Shown one piece after another: positions 25,850-34,187 of a stretch of 64,000 bases of DNA (positions are counted from its first letter, which is position 1; every line of letters starts with the position of its first letter). Made by a program: the position numbers and the translations under genes. The notes under the pieces are model-generated. The model searched no databases. It was given only the letters and a program-made list of their open reading frames with translations, and was not told the DNA's origin. The stretch covers positions 667,881 to 731,880 of the forward strand of contig NZ_JBHEBG010000002.1 of NCBI RefSeq assembly GCF_046557915.1, given 5' to 3'. This DNA is from JBHEBG01 sp046557915. GTDB lineage: Bacteria > Bacteroidota > Bacteroidia > Flavobacteriales > Flavobacteriaceae.

Positions 25850-26182
25850 CTATGCGTCTTTCTCCGTATTCCTGTAGTAAATTTTATCCTCTAACCACTC
25901 CATTACTGCAAGAGCGTGTGGTTTAGGTAATTTTTCGTAGAATTTTGAAACTTCGATCTGTTCTTTATTTTCAAAGACTTCTTCCAAGCTGTCGCTATAG
26001 GTAGCAAACTCTTCAAGCTTTTCTAAAAGTTCCTTTTTAATTTCAGAATTGATCTGCACCGCCCTTTTTGCAGCTATAGATATAGCTTCATAGATGTTAT
26101 CGGTTTTTTCATCAAACTCGTTCTTGTTGATGGTAACCGTTGAAACCGGGGCATTAGAATTTTTCAAATCATTCATATTCAT
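25850..26182 (-). CDS. rpoZ: RNA polymerase omega subunit family protein
   Basis: A 110-residue protein of the Bacteroidota omega (RpoZ/Rpb6-like) type. TDNIYEAISIAAKRAVQINSE matches the omega core that wraps the beta' C-terminus, followed by a family-specific tail with KPHALAVMEWLEDKIYYR. Omega stabilises the polymerase. It sits 31 bp after bamD and 4 bp before coaBC. Beginning at the second methionine (position 3) is equally possible. In many genomes rpoZ is beside coaBC, so the context supports the call. Confidence 0.88.
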   Translation of the reverse strand: MNMNDLKNSNAPVSTVTINKNEFDEKTDNIYEAISIAAKRAVQINSEIKKELLEKLEEFATYSDSLEEVFENKEQIEVSKFYEKLPKPHALAVMEWLEDKIYYRNTEKDA

Positions 26183-26213
26183 CTTTCTAAAGATTAATTA
26201 CTTGTCTTTGTAG

Positions 26214-27017
26214 CTATTTGGACTTTATTTCTTTCTCAATTTTTTCCAAGAGATTATCTGCTTTTTTGGCGTATTTGGTCTCTGGAAAGTATCTTTTTAA
26301 TGTATTATAGGCACTTTTGGCCGTTTCCAATCTTTCGGGCTTTTTATCGTCCGTACTGTTCAATGCCAAGTTGGTAGTAGCCTCTACCTTATAATATAGC
26401 GCATCTTCCCTATAAATGGATCCAGGATTATCGGACACAAAATTATCCAAGGCCGCTACCGCCGAAACTAACAATGGAAAGTTAAACTCTCCCAATTTGT
26501 TGTATTGTTTGGCAATCTCTATAGATTTCTTTTCTTTTTTGGTAGTTAGCTCCTGGGCCATTACGTTGGCTTCGGGGAAAAATTCCGAATCGGGGTAGGT
26601 ATTAATGAAGTTCTGCAATTTCTGCAAAGCCTTGTCAGTATCTGTCTGATCCAATGAATATTCCGGGGAAAGCATATAATAACTTTTAGCCCCTATAAAG
26701 GCCGCTTCCTGTATTTTATCGCTCTTTGGATACGATTTTATAAACCGTTCGAACTGGTAGCCAGAAAAATTATAGTCTTTAATCTTAAAATAGGAATTGG
26801 CAAAAAAGAACATTACCCTTTCACCCTGAGGTTTGCCCACATACTTTGGCGCAATCTGCTCGAACAGACGATTTGCCCGCTTAAAATCGCCTTCATTATA
26901 AAATTTCTCAGCCAAGTCGTACTTTGGTTTTACATCCTCATTCTTAAGTACTTTCTGGTACTCGCTGCAAGAATGCAAAACAGCTGCCAACAACATAAGG
27001 GGAATAAGTTTCCTCAT
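26214..27017 (-). CDS. bamD: Outer-membrane protein assembly factor BamD
   Basis: A 267-residue lipoprotein made of TPR-like helices that works with BamA to insert beta-barrels into the outer membrane. The signal is MRKLIPLMLLAAVLHSC with the acylated cysteine near residue 17. YNEGDFKRANRLFEQIAPKY, SYFKIKDYNFSGYQFERF and the later DALYYKVEATTNLA are the repeating helix pairs. A start at 27029 would add four residues; the ATG at 27017 agrees with the -7 element 17 nt upstream. It is the first gene of the bamD-rpoZ-coaBC-porD group. Confidence 0.92.
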   Translation of the reverse strand: MRKLIPLMLLAAVLHSCSEYQKVLKNEDVKPKYDLAEKFYNEGDFKRANRLFEQIAPKYVGKPQGERVMFFFANSYFKIKDYNFSGYQFERFIKSYPKSDKIQEAAFIGAKSYYMLSPEYSLDQTDTDKALQKLQNFINTYPDSEFFPEANVMAQELTTKKEKKSIEIAKQYNKLGEFNFPLLVSAVAALDNFVSDNPGSIYREDALYYKVEATTNLALNSTDDKKPERLETAKSAYNTLKRYFPETKYAKKADNLLEKIEKEIKSK

Positions 27018-27033
27018 TTTTAAAAACATTTTG

Positions 27034-27041
27034 CAAAATTA
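27034..27041 (-). promoter_or_regulatory. -7 promoter element of bamD
   Basis: A perfect TAATTTTG on the minus strand lies 16 nt upstream of the ATG at 27017. It predicts a leader of about 10 nt and supports this start over the one at 27029. Confidence 0.6.
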
Positions 27042-27152
27042 GGGATTATCTATGGATATAAAAAACATTTTTACATACGCTAAGGTAGGCCCAAAGCCCT
27101 GAAGGTTACAACTCTTTTAGCTAAGTTTTAACTTATATTCCCTTATCCCTAA

Positions 27153-28043
27153 CTAGGCATGAACAGGATAAAAAGCATGCATAAAGGCAACTATTTGTTC
27201 TTTGAGGTCTTTAGAGGCTTCCACTAAGGGTAACCGCACCAACGCATTTGAAAGCCTTAAGGTTTCAAAAACAGCTTTTATGCCAGCAGGGTTGCCTTCT
27301 TTGAAAATAAGTTCCATACCCTTAAGAAGCGTATAATGAAGGGCGTATGCTTCTGAAGGATTACCGTTAATCCCCAAACGGATCATACTCGAAAATTCTT
27401 TGGGAAGACCTTGTCCCAAAACAGATATAACACCTACTCCCCCAGCCAGTACAGTTGGCAAGGCCGTAAAATCATCGCCAGAGATTACCATAAAATCCTC
27501 TGGTTTTTGTCCAATGAGTTCCGCTACTTGCAACATATCTCCGGAAGCTTCCTTAATTGCTATGATGTTTTTACAGTCCGTGGCAAGACGAACAACGGTT
27601 TGTGGAAGCATGTTGCTGCCAGTGCGTCCGGGCACGTTATATAAAATAATAGGCTTGGATGAAGCTGCCGAGATGGCTTTAAAGTGTTGATAAATACCTT
27701 CCTGGGTGGGTTTGTTGTAGGATGGGGACACAGATAGAATTGCGTCAAAATCGTCTAAATCCAATTGCTGCAATTCCGAAACCACAAGGGCAGTATTGTT
27801 TCCGCCCACTCCAAGTACCAACGGAAGTTTTCCGCCATTTGCGGCAACAACGGTATGGATTACCAACTCCTTTTCTTGTTGGCTTAGGGTAACGGATTCG
27901 CCCGTGGTGCCCAAAATCACCAGATAATCCATTCCACCATCAATGTTATAATGTACTATGCGTGCCAAGGCATCGGTATCTACCGAATTATCTTCCCTAA
28001 ATGGGGTTACCAAAGCAACACCTGTACCATGCAACTGCTTCAT
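27153..28043 (-). CDS. dapA: 4-hydroxy-tetrahydrodipicolinate synthase
   Basis: DapA condenses aspartate semialdehyde with pyruvate, the first committed step to lysine and meso-diaminopimelate. The 296-residue TIM barrel shows GVALVTPFREDNSVD, the LGTTGESVTLS motif near residue 44, and VSPSYNKPTQEG near residue 105. The catalytic tyrosine segment is LYNVPGRTG near 133, and the Schiff-base lysine lies in IAIKEASGD near 160. It overlaps the preceding gene by 4 bp. dapF, later in the same pathway, lies about 17 kb away. Confidence 0.97.
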   Translation of the reverse strand: MKQLHGTGVALVTPFREDNSVDTDALARIVHYNIDGGMDYLVILGTTGESVTLSQQEKELVIHTVVAANGGKLPLVLGVGGNNTALVVSELQQLDLDDFDAILSVSPSYNKPTQEGIYQHFKAISAASSKPIILYNVPGRTGSNMLPQTVVRLATDCKNIIAIKEASGDMLQVAELIGQKPEDFMVISGDDFTALPTVLAGGVGVISVLGQGLPKEFSSMIRLGINGNPSEAYALHYTLLKGMELIFKEGNPAGIKAVFETLRLSNALVRLPLVEASKDLKEQIVAFMHAFYPVHA

Positions 28044-28579
28044 TTCTTAATTTCATTTAGTACCACCAGATATTTACGTAACTCCTTTTTAAAGGTATTA
28101 AAATCGTTCATCGAGGTCTTTAAGATCAAATCATTCAACTTTTCATCTACTTCATCAAAACCTACACGTATCCTTGCCCTGGTCTTAATGCTCATTAATT
28201 GCAACAAAAGGTTTTCCTCTGTATAGTAATTGATCAACATATCATATTCCCTACTTAGGAACTCCAAGGCATAACTGTTTTCGATAGCTCCGTTCCAACC
28301 CAAATCCTTATCCGAAAACACCGGAGTGGCATAAGGAGAATTCTTGTCATAATAATCCTTATAACCAATGATCCTAACGGCATTGGGCCTTAGGGAAAAT
28401 TCTTCTACAAGATCATAGAACTTATTGGCATCATCAAACTTGTCCAGATCAACAATACAACCCACAGAAGTAATGCCCTTGCTACGCTGCACTACTTTAG
28501 AGGTACTGTCCATTTCCTCCTTCAGGTATTTAAGTCCAGATTTGTACTTAAATTTGTCTTTAATTCCCTTTAAAAACAT
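28040..28579 (-). CDS. Conserved hypothetical protein (DUF6913-type)
   Basis: A 179-residue cytoplasmic protein without signal peptide or membrane helix. A basic N-terminus (FLKGIKDKFKYKSGLKYLKEE) is followed by an alpha/beta region (GITSVGCIVDLDKFDD, RIIGYKD, TPVFSDKDLGW) and a helical, charged C-terminus. From memory it matches DUF6913, a Bacteroidota family without known function. It overlaps dapA by 4 bp (ATGA) and has its own -7 element, so it leads the dapA transcript. Confidence 0.7.
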   Translation of the reverse strand: MFLKGIKDKFKYKSGLKYLKEEMDSTSKVVQRSKGITSVGCIVDLDKFDDANKFYDLVEEFSLRPNAVRIIGYKDYYDKNSPYATPVFSDKDLGWNGAIENSYALEFLSREYDMLINYYTEENLLLQLMSIKTRARIRVGFDEVDEKLNDLILKTSMNDFNTFKKELRKYLVVLNEIKK

Positions 28580-28596
28580 GTACTTTTACATTTCTA

Positions 28597-28604
28597 CAAA
28601 TGTA
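28597..28604 (-). promoter_or_regulatory. -7 promoter element of the DUF6913-dapA operon
   Basis: A perfect TACATTTG on the minus strand lies 17 nt upstream of the ATG at 28579, predicting a leader of about 11 nt. A -33 TTG is absent at the ideal spacing. Confidence 0.55.
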
Positions 28605-28645
28605 ATTAATATCCATGCAAATCTAATACGAAGATAAGAAGGATT

Positions 28646-29410
28646 ATGATTTTAAAAATGCAACAAATTGTTTTATTTGTAACAATTATCGGATTTAGCT
28701 CGTGTCAGGAACAGAAATCTTCACTTCATCAAATACACGGGCGGCAGTTAACAATTACGGATTCTATTAAGGGTCTAGACTCCATTACCGCTTTTGTGGC
28801 CCCCTACCACAATAGAATTAACCAGGTATTGGACAGTCCGCTGGCATATGCTCCTAGAATGATTACAAAAACCGTAGGGAAATACAATACCACCGCCGGA
28901 AACCTTATGGCAGATATTGTGTTGGAAATGGCAAATCCCATTTTTAAGGCCAGAACGGGAAAAGAAATTGATTTTACGGTACTCAACCATGGCGGTATCC
29001 GCTCGGTAATTTCAGCAGGTAACGTAACGGCCCGTACGGCATATGAAATAATGCCCTTTGAAAATTTGATCGCCGTAGTTCCTTTAAAAGGGAAATCCGT
29101 AAGAGAACTGGTCTCCTTTTTAATTGCTTCGGACAGGGCCCATCCTATTGCCGGTATGCAAATTTTGCTCAACAAGGATGGGGCGCTTAAATCGGTAAAT
29201 ATAAATGGTAGTCCGTTTAACGAAAATAGGACCTATTACGTAGCCACTTCGGATTTCTTGGTCGCCGGGGGGGATAATATGGGTTTTTTTAGTGACAATG
29301 CCACGGTTACCGATATAGACTACCTTATACGTAACGCCATAATTGATTATTTTAAAAAAATGGACACTATCGCGCCTGTTATTGATGACCGATTTACAAA
29401 ACTCAACTAA
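28646..29410 (+). CDS. 5'-nucleotidase C-terminal-domain lipoprotein
   Basis: A 254-residue exported protein holding only the C-terminal, substrate-binding domain of the UshA/5'-nucleotidase family. It includes TTAGNLMADIVLEM, NHGGIRSVISAGNVTARTAYE, MPFENLIAVVPLKGKSV and VATSDFLVAGGDNMGFF. The signal ends in SSC near residue 20, a lipoprotein type; the start could be M5 (28658). The catalytic metallophosphatase half is encoded by the next gene, 2 bp away, so the enzyme is split into two proteins in reversed domain order. Confidence 0.9.
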   Translation: MILKMQQIVLFVTIIGFSSCQEQKSSLHQIHGRQLTITDSIKGLDSITAFVAPYHNRINQVLDSPLAYAPRMITKTVGKYNTTAGNLMADIVLEMANPIFKARTGKEIDFTVLNHGGIRSVISAGNVTARTAYEIMPFENLIAVVPLKGKSVRELVSFLIASDRAHPIAGMQILLNKDGALKSVNINGSPFNENRTYYVATSDFLVAGGDNMGFFSDNATVTDIDYLIRNAIIDYFKKMDTIAPVIDDRFTKLN

Positions 29411-29412
29411 CT

Positions 29413-30324
29413 ATGGATAGAAGATCTTTTATCTCAAATACGGCAGCTTCGGCCTCTTTTTTAGGACTGGGCGGACTCTCCTTAAACTCTTGTATTGGGA
29501 GTGCCAAAAAGCAAATTACCATATTACATACCAATGATGTGCATAGCCATATAGACCCATTTTCCGAAGCACATTCGGAGTTTCCCAATTTGGGAGGGTT
29601 GGCGCGTAGGGCAAGCTTGGTCCAAAGTATAAGGGAGGAAAACCCCAATACACTTTTGCTCGATGCTGGAGATATTTTTCAGGGTACTCCTTATTTTAAT
29701 TTTTATGGTGGGGAACTGGAGTTTAAGTTAATGAGTATGCTAAAATATGATGCGGCTACTTTAGGGAACCACGATTTTGACAATGGCATAGACGGCCTCT
29801 TTGCACAACTACCACATGCCAAATTTGATCTTATTACCGCAAATTACGATTTTAGTAACACCATCATGGATGGATATACGAAACCCTATAATATCTATAC
29901 GGTAGATGGTCTTAAGGTAGGTATCTTTGGCCTGGGGATTGCCTTGGATGGCCTTGTTACCAAAAAATTATATAAAGAAACCAAGTACTTGGATCCATAC
30001 GAAATGAGTCAGGAAATGAGCAGGGTACTCAAGGAACAGGAAAAATGCGACTTGGTGATTTGCTTATCACATTTGGGATATGAATACGAAGACCCAAATA
30101 GGGCCAGCGATCTTGCATTGGCGGAAAAAACCGAAAACATAGACCTCATTATTGGTGGGCATACTCATACCTTTTTAGACAAGCCTACCATAAAAAGAAA
30201 CTTAAAGGGAAAGAATGTGCTGGTAAACCAAGTGGGCTGCTATGGCATTAATCTTGGTAGGATTGATTTTTATTTTGATGGCGAAGAAAAGGTAAATGCA
30301 GATGGTGTAGCCATTAGCGTTTAA
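29413..30324 (+). CDS. Metallophosphatase (5'-nucleotidase N-terminal domain), exported
   Basis: A 303-residue two-metal phosphoesterase. The N-terminus MDRRSFISNTAASASFLGLGG with a later cysteine looks like a twin-arginine and lipoprotein signal. Metal-binding motifs are HTNDVHSHI near residue 40, DAGDIFQG near 80, LGNHDFDNG near 115 and GGHTHTF near 250, the full calcineurin-type set. With the preceding C-terminal-domain protein it should reconstitute a periplasmic 5'-nucleotidase that salvages nucleosides and phosphate. The pair is tightly spaced and divergent from the dapA operon. Confidence 0.92.
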   Translation: MDRRSFISNTAASASFLGLGGLSLNSCIGSAKKQITILHTNDVHSHIDPFSEAHSEFPNLGGLARRASLVQSIREENPNTLLLDAGDIFQGTPYFNFYGGELEFKLMSMLKYDAATLGNHDFDNGIDGLFAQLPHAKFDLITANYDFSNTIMDGYTKPYNIYTVDGLKVGIFGLGIALDGLVTKKLYKETKYLDPYEMSQEMSRVLKEQEKCDLVICLSHLGYEYEDPNRASDLALAEKTENIDLIIGGHTHTFLDKPTIKRNLKGKNVLVNQVGCYGINLGRIDFYFDGEEKVNADGVAISV

Positions 30325-30358
30325 CCCATTACTACATTTACATTTCTAGCGACTTGTA

Positions 30359-30874
30359 ATGAAGGACTATATCATAACCCATACCGAAAAGCAAGATTTG
30401 AAGGTAATCTGCTGGATGTTCAATGAAGCCATCGTTTACCAAAAAAGAAACAACTATCCCGTTTGGCCTCCTTACGACTCCAACATACTGGCCAACTATA
30501 TTGTAAAGAAGGAACAACGCAAAGTTGTAGTTAACGACCAGATTGCCTGCGTATTTAGCGTTTGTTATTCCGACCCTTTAATTTGGAGAGAAATGGACGG
30601 GGACCCTTCGGTATACCTGCATCGGCTTGTTGTAAACCCAAACTTTAAAGGGCAACGTAATTTTGAGAAGGTACTGAAATGGACCATCGCACATGCAAAA
30701 CAACTAAAACTTCGATTTATACGCATGGATACCTGGGCAAATAACCCACCCTTGGTAGACTACTATCTTAGTTTTGGCTTTAAAGTAGTTGAATACTTTA
30801 CAACCCCAGATGTAGCCGAATTACCCATACAACAGCGAAAGAATGAGGTGGTGTTGCTTGCCATGGAAATTTGA
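30359..30874 (+). CDS. GNAT-family acetyltransferase
   Basis: A 171-residue acetyltransferase with the GNAT fold. The acceptor side has CVFSVCYSD near residue 62, the acetyl-CoA motif A covers LHRLVVNPNFKGQRNFEKVL near 88, and motif B is RMDTWANNPPLVDYYLSFGFKVVEYF near 123. The substrate is unknown. It may belong to the nucleotidase transcript (34-bp gap). It is one of four GNAT genes in the window. Confidence 0.85.
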   Translation: MKDYIITHTEKQDLKVICWMFNEAIVYQKRNNYPVWPPYDSNILANYIVKKEQRKVVVNDQIACVFSVCYSDPLIWREMDGDPSVYLHRLVVNPNFKGQRNFEKVLKWTIAHAKQLKLRFIRMDTWANNPPLVDYYLSFGFKVVEYFTTPDVAELPIQQRKNEVVLLAMEI

Positions 30875-30923
30875 ATACCAAATTGCTACGTGATTCTTTT
30901 TTGGTTTTTTGGTGCTGTCCAGT

Positions 30924-31226
30924 TTAGCTTCCCTTCAAGACATAGTTAACCAACTCTTGCCCCTCTTCTTTCAGAGTACTTTTGGGGTATTGCCTGTGGG
31001 CCCGTCTATACCAGTATTTTGCATTCCAATCGTCTCCTTCTTTTCTGTGCAGGTAAGCGTGGATCCAATTACCTACAACTCCCGGAATATCTTGTGCTAT
31101 ATTGTGCGATGCCTCCCAGTTATCCTTAGCGTCCCACCACAATGCCCTAAGTTCCGCGGGCCAATCTCCCAACGGTTCGGAACCATCCAAGGTTTCCATA
31201 AATTTTTTATAGTTTTTCGGTAACAT
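30924..31226 (-). CDS. Small tryptophan- and histidine-rich conserved protein
   Basis: A 100-residue soluble protein of unknown function. It is unusually rich in tryptophan (LGDWPAELRALWWDAKDNWEASH, WIHAYLHRKEGDDWNAKYWYRRA) and looks all-helical with a repeated W-x-A rhythm, like a short TPR or Sel1-like unit. No signal peptide or metal motif is certain. It is alone on the minus strand between two plus-strand genes. I believe similar small proteins occur in distant marine bacteria, which would suggest a real family, but this is from memory. Confidence 0.65.
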   Translation of the reverse strand: MLPKNYKKFMETLDGSEPLGDWPAELRALWWDAKDNWEASHNIAQDIPGVVGNWIHAYLHRKEGDDWNAKYWYRRAHRQYPKSTLKEEGQELVNYVLKGS

Positions 31227-31364
31227 GCTTGTTTGCTTTGATAAATAAAAATAGGTATTCGTACTAAAATTACCTCCTTTCGTCCAATACGCCTTGATTT
31301 ACTTCTTTACAATTGTTTATTTACAATGTACAACCGACTAATTTACTCATTAAACACAACCATT

Positions 31365-32141
31365 ATGATTAAAAAATCAATTACGCTCGCAATGATCGGT
31401 ATAATCGCCATAGGGTCATTGTCACAATTAAAAGCACAAGACGAAGCGGCGGAAAGTCCTATGTGGGAATCTATTATCCTGACTCCTGACAACACCAAAC
31501 TTAAGATTTTGGGAGAAAATATGAGGAAGCACAACCAAAAATACCATAGCGAAGATGGCCCATACAAAGCCAATGTGTTCAATATAGCTAGTGGACCGAA
31601 TATTGGAAAATTAGTATGGATGATGGGTCCTCTTAAATATGCACATTTAGATTCCAGACCAGCAGAGGGGGGCCATGACGAAGATTGGAGGGATAACGTA
31701 ATGCAATACGTGAAGAAAATTCAGAATGGTGAATATTGGAAGGGAGATGTAGCGCTTTCCAATACAGAAATGCTAACCGGGGATGCCTCCGTATATCCTA
31801 TCCTTTTTGTACGATATTGGGAGTTAAATTTAGAACATGCCCATGGTACCCCAAGATTGTTAAAATTAATCAGTGAAACCATAAAAGGCATGGAAAAAGA
31901 GTTTCCATGGGGGGTATACTACAATGAATTTAGACAAGGCACAAAAATCGGAAGACATGTGGCTACCGTGGGATTCTCAAAAAAATGGGCCGAATATGAT
32001 GTGGACCTAAATTTTAAGAAAACCTTCGAAAAGGTACATGGTGAGGCAGCTTGGGATCCATTCGTAAGGGATATGGATATGCTACTTGATGACTCATGGG
32101 ACGAAGTCTGGACCTATAACAAAGAACTTAGCGGCAAATAA
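31365..32141 (+). CDS. Secreted protein of unknown function
   Basis: A 258-residue protein with a clear Sec signal peptide (MIKKSITLAMIGIIAIGSLSQLKAQ, cleavage near 25). The frame starts at 31326, but only the ATG at 31365 gives a proper signal. The mature part is acidic and aromatic (KLVWMMGPLKYAHLDSRP, HDEDWRDNVMQYV, FPWGVYYNEFRQGTKIGRHVATVGFSKKWAEYDVD). Its alpha-beta pattern vaguely recalls dimeric alpha-beta barrel proteins. I recognise no family or catalytic motif. It is monocistronic, with a UUCG-loop terminator behind it. Confidence 0.7.
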   Translation: MIKKSITLAMIGIIAIGSLSQLKAQDEAAESPMWESIILTPDNTKLKILGENMRKHNQKYHSEDGPYKANVFNIASGPNIGKLVWMMGPLKYAHLDSRPAEGGHDEDWRDNVMQYVKKIQNGEYWKGDVALSNTEMLTGDASVYPILFVRYWELNLEHAHGTPRLLKLISETIKGMEKEFPWGVYYNEFRQGTKIGRHVATVGFSKKWAEYDVDLNFKKTFEKVHGEAAWDPFVRDMDMLLDDSWDEVWTYNKELSGK

Positions 32142-32170
32142 CGGCCTACCAACAAACCAGCACCAACATT

Positions 32171-32196
32171 AAGACCTCTTCGGGGGTCTTTTTTAT
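32171..32196 (+). terminator. Intrinsic terminator with a UUCG tetraloop
   Basis: AAGACC (32171-32176) pairs with GGTCTT (32185-32190), extended inward by a wobble and a C-G pair that close a TTCG loop, and followed by TTTTTT. It ends the secreted-protein transcript and overlaps the convergent ligA stop. Confidence 0.9.
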
Positions 32197-34187
32197 ACCA
32201 TAGCCAAAAAGTCGTCCTCGGATATAATCGGTACCCCAAGACCTTCGGCCTTGGTCTTCTTACTAGGCCCCATATTGGCCCCTGCCACTAAATAATTGGT
32301 TTTGGAAGATATGGAAGACCCTACCCTACCCCCATTGTCCTCTATCAATTTTTTTAACTCGTTTCGGCTTACCTTTTCAAAAACACCCGAGACCACAAAC
32401 GTTTGCCCTTTAAGTTTCTCTGTCTGGTTTAGGAGTTTCTCGGCCGAAAGTTCAAACTGAAGACCATACTCCTTTAAACGTGTGATGATTTTCTGGTTTT
32501 TTTCGTTTTGAAAAAACTCCACGACACTGAAAGCAATGCGTTCCCCAATTTCATCCACGGCTACCAGTTCTTCGCTAGATGCGCTCATCAATGCATCTAT
32601 ATTTTTATAGGCTTTTGCCAATTTTTTTGCAACGGTTTCACCCACAAATCGTATTCCCAGGGCAAAAAGCACACGCTCGAACGGAATTTTGACAGATGCC
32701 GCAATTCCATTGACCAGATTTTCTGCCGATTTTTCCGCCATACGTTCCAAAGGCAGTACTTGTTCTTTGGTCAGTGTATACAGATCCGCGTAGTCTTCTA
32801 TAAGCCCTTCCTTAAAAAGTAGTTCCACGGTTTCGCCTCCTAGTCCCTCAATATCCATGGCTTTGCGCGAAATAAAATGTTGTATTCTTCCTGTAATCTG
32901 AGGCGGACAACCGTAATAGTTGATGCAGTAGTGCTTAGCATCCCCTTCGGTACGTTGTAAAGGGGTGCCACATTCCGGGCATTCAGAAATATATTCAGTA
33001 GGGGTAGAATCATCCGGACGTTTGGATAAATCCACAGCAATAATTTTAGGTATAATTTCTCCGCCTTTCTCCACAAAGACCGTATCCCCTTCCCGTATAT
33101 CGAGCTTGGCAATTTGATCTGCATTATGTAAAGACGCTCTTTTCACCGTGGTCCCGGCCAAAAGCACGGGCTTAAGATTTGCCACGGGGGTAATTGCCCC
33201 TGTACGCCCCACTTGATAGGTTATCTCATGGAGAACGGTAGACACCTGTTCTGCTTTAAATTTATAGGCCATTGCCCATCTAGGTGCCTTGGCGGTATAT
33301 CCCAACTCCTCCTGGTATTGGATTTTATTGACCTTTATGACCACCCCATCCGTTTCGTAAGGTAGATCGTGTCTATGGTTATCCCAGTGCTCCACAAATT
33401 GCATTACCTCATCGGTGGACTTACAAAGTTTGGCAATAGTGGGTACCTTAAAACCCCATTCCCTGGCCTTTTCCAACATCTGAAACTGAGAGGTAATACC
33501 GGTGTTATTACCAACAATACTATACAGTAAACAATCTAGCGGGCGTTGTGCCACCAAAGCACTGTCTTGTAACTTTAAACTTCCAGAAGCGGTATTCCGC
33601 GGATTCATATATGGATCTTCACCTGCGGCTATGCGCTCTTCGTTCATTTTGGCAAAACCATCGAGAGTAAGGATAATCTCTCCCCGTATATCAAACTTTG
33701 GAGGATAATCGCCCTGTAATTTTAAGGGCACGGATTTTATGGTCTGTACATTGGTGGTAGCCTCATCACCCTGAAATCCATCTCCCCTGGTAACGGCCTT
33801 TACCAATTGTCCATCCTCATAGGTTAGGCTTATGGAAGCACCATCATATTTTAGTTCGCAAGTAAATTCTACCTCCACATCCCCCAATATGCGTTGAATG
33901 CGCTTTTCCCAGTCCAACAGATCTTCCTTGGAATAGGAGTTGTCCAAAGAGTACATACGATGCTCGTGCACAATGGTTTCAAAATTCTTGGTAACGGCTC
34001 CGCCTACTCTTAAGGTTGGGGAGGTAGGATCGTGAAATTCCGGGTGTTGAGCCTCCAAAACTTGCAGTTCTTTTAGTTTGATATCAAATTCGTAATCCGA
34101 TATCGTAGGATTGTCCAACACATAATAATTATGGTTGTGCTGTCGCAATTCTTTGCGCAATTCCTCTATTTGTTGCTTAGTGTTCAT
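32193..34187 (-). CDS. ligA: NAD-dependent DNA ligase LigA
   Basis: LigA seals nicks during replication and repair using NAD. The 664-residue protein has the NAD-binding domain Ia start (LRQHNHNYYVLDNPTISDYEFD) and the adenylated lysine in CELKYDGASISL near residue 115. The OB fold with GRTGAITPVANL is near 330, and a four-cysteine zinc finger (CPECGTPL ... HYCINYYGCP) is near 400. HhH repeats and a C-terminal BRCT domain (FVVSGVFEKVSRNELKKLIEDNGG) complete it. An ATG at 34211 is possible, but M at 34187 (MNTKQQIEEL) matches the family and couples with the LOG stop by a 1-bp overlap. Confidence 0.98.
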   Translation of the reverse strand: MNTKQQIEELRKELRQHNHNYYVLDNPTISDYEFDIKLKELQVLEAQHPEFHDPTSPTLRVGGAVTKNFETIVHEHRMYSLDNSYSKEDLLDWEKRIQRILGDVEVEFTCELKYDGASISLTYEDGQLVKAVTRGDGFQGDEATTNVQTIKSVPLKLQGDYPPKFDIRGEIILTLDGFAKMNEERIAAGEDPYMNPRNTASGSLKLQDSALVAQRPLDCLLYSIVGNNTGITSQFQMLEKAREWGFKVPTIAKLCKSTDEVMQFVEHWDNHRHDLPYETDGVVIKVNKIQYQEELGYTAKAPRWAMAYKFKAEQVSTVLHEITYQVGRTGAITPVANLKPVLLAGTTVKRASLHNADQIAKLDIREGDTVFVEKGGEIIPKIIAVDLSKRPDDSTPTEYISECPECGTPLQRTEGDAKHYCINYYGCPPQITGRIQHFISRKAMDIEGLGGETVELLFKEGLIEDYADLYTLTKEQVLPLERMAEKSAENLVNGIAASVKIPFERVLFALGIRFVGETVAKKLAKAYKNIDALMSASSEELVAVDEIGERIAFSVVEFFQNEKNQKIITRLKEYGLQFELSAEKLLNQTEKLKGQTFVVSGVFEKVSRNELKKLIEDNGGRVGSSISSKTNYLVAGANMGPSKKTKAEGLGVPIISEDDFLAMV

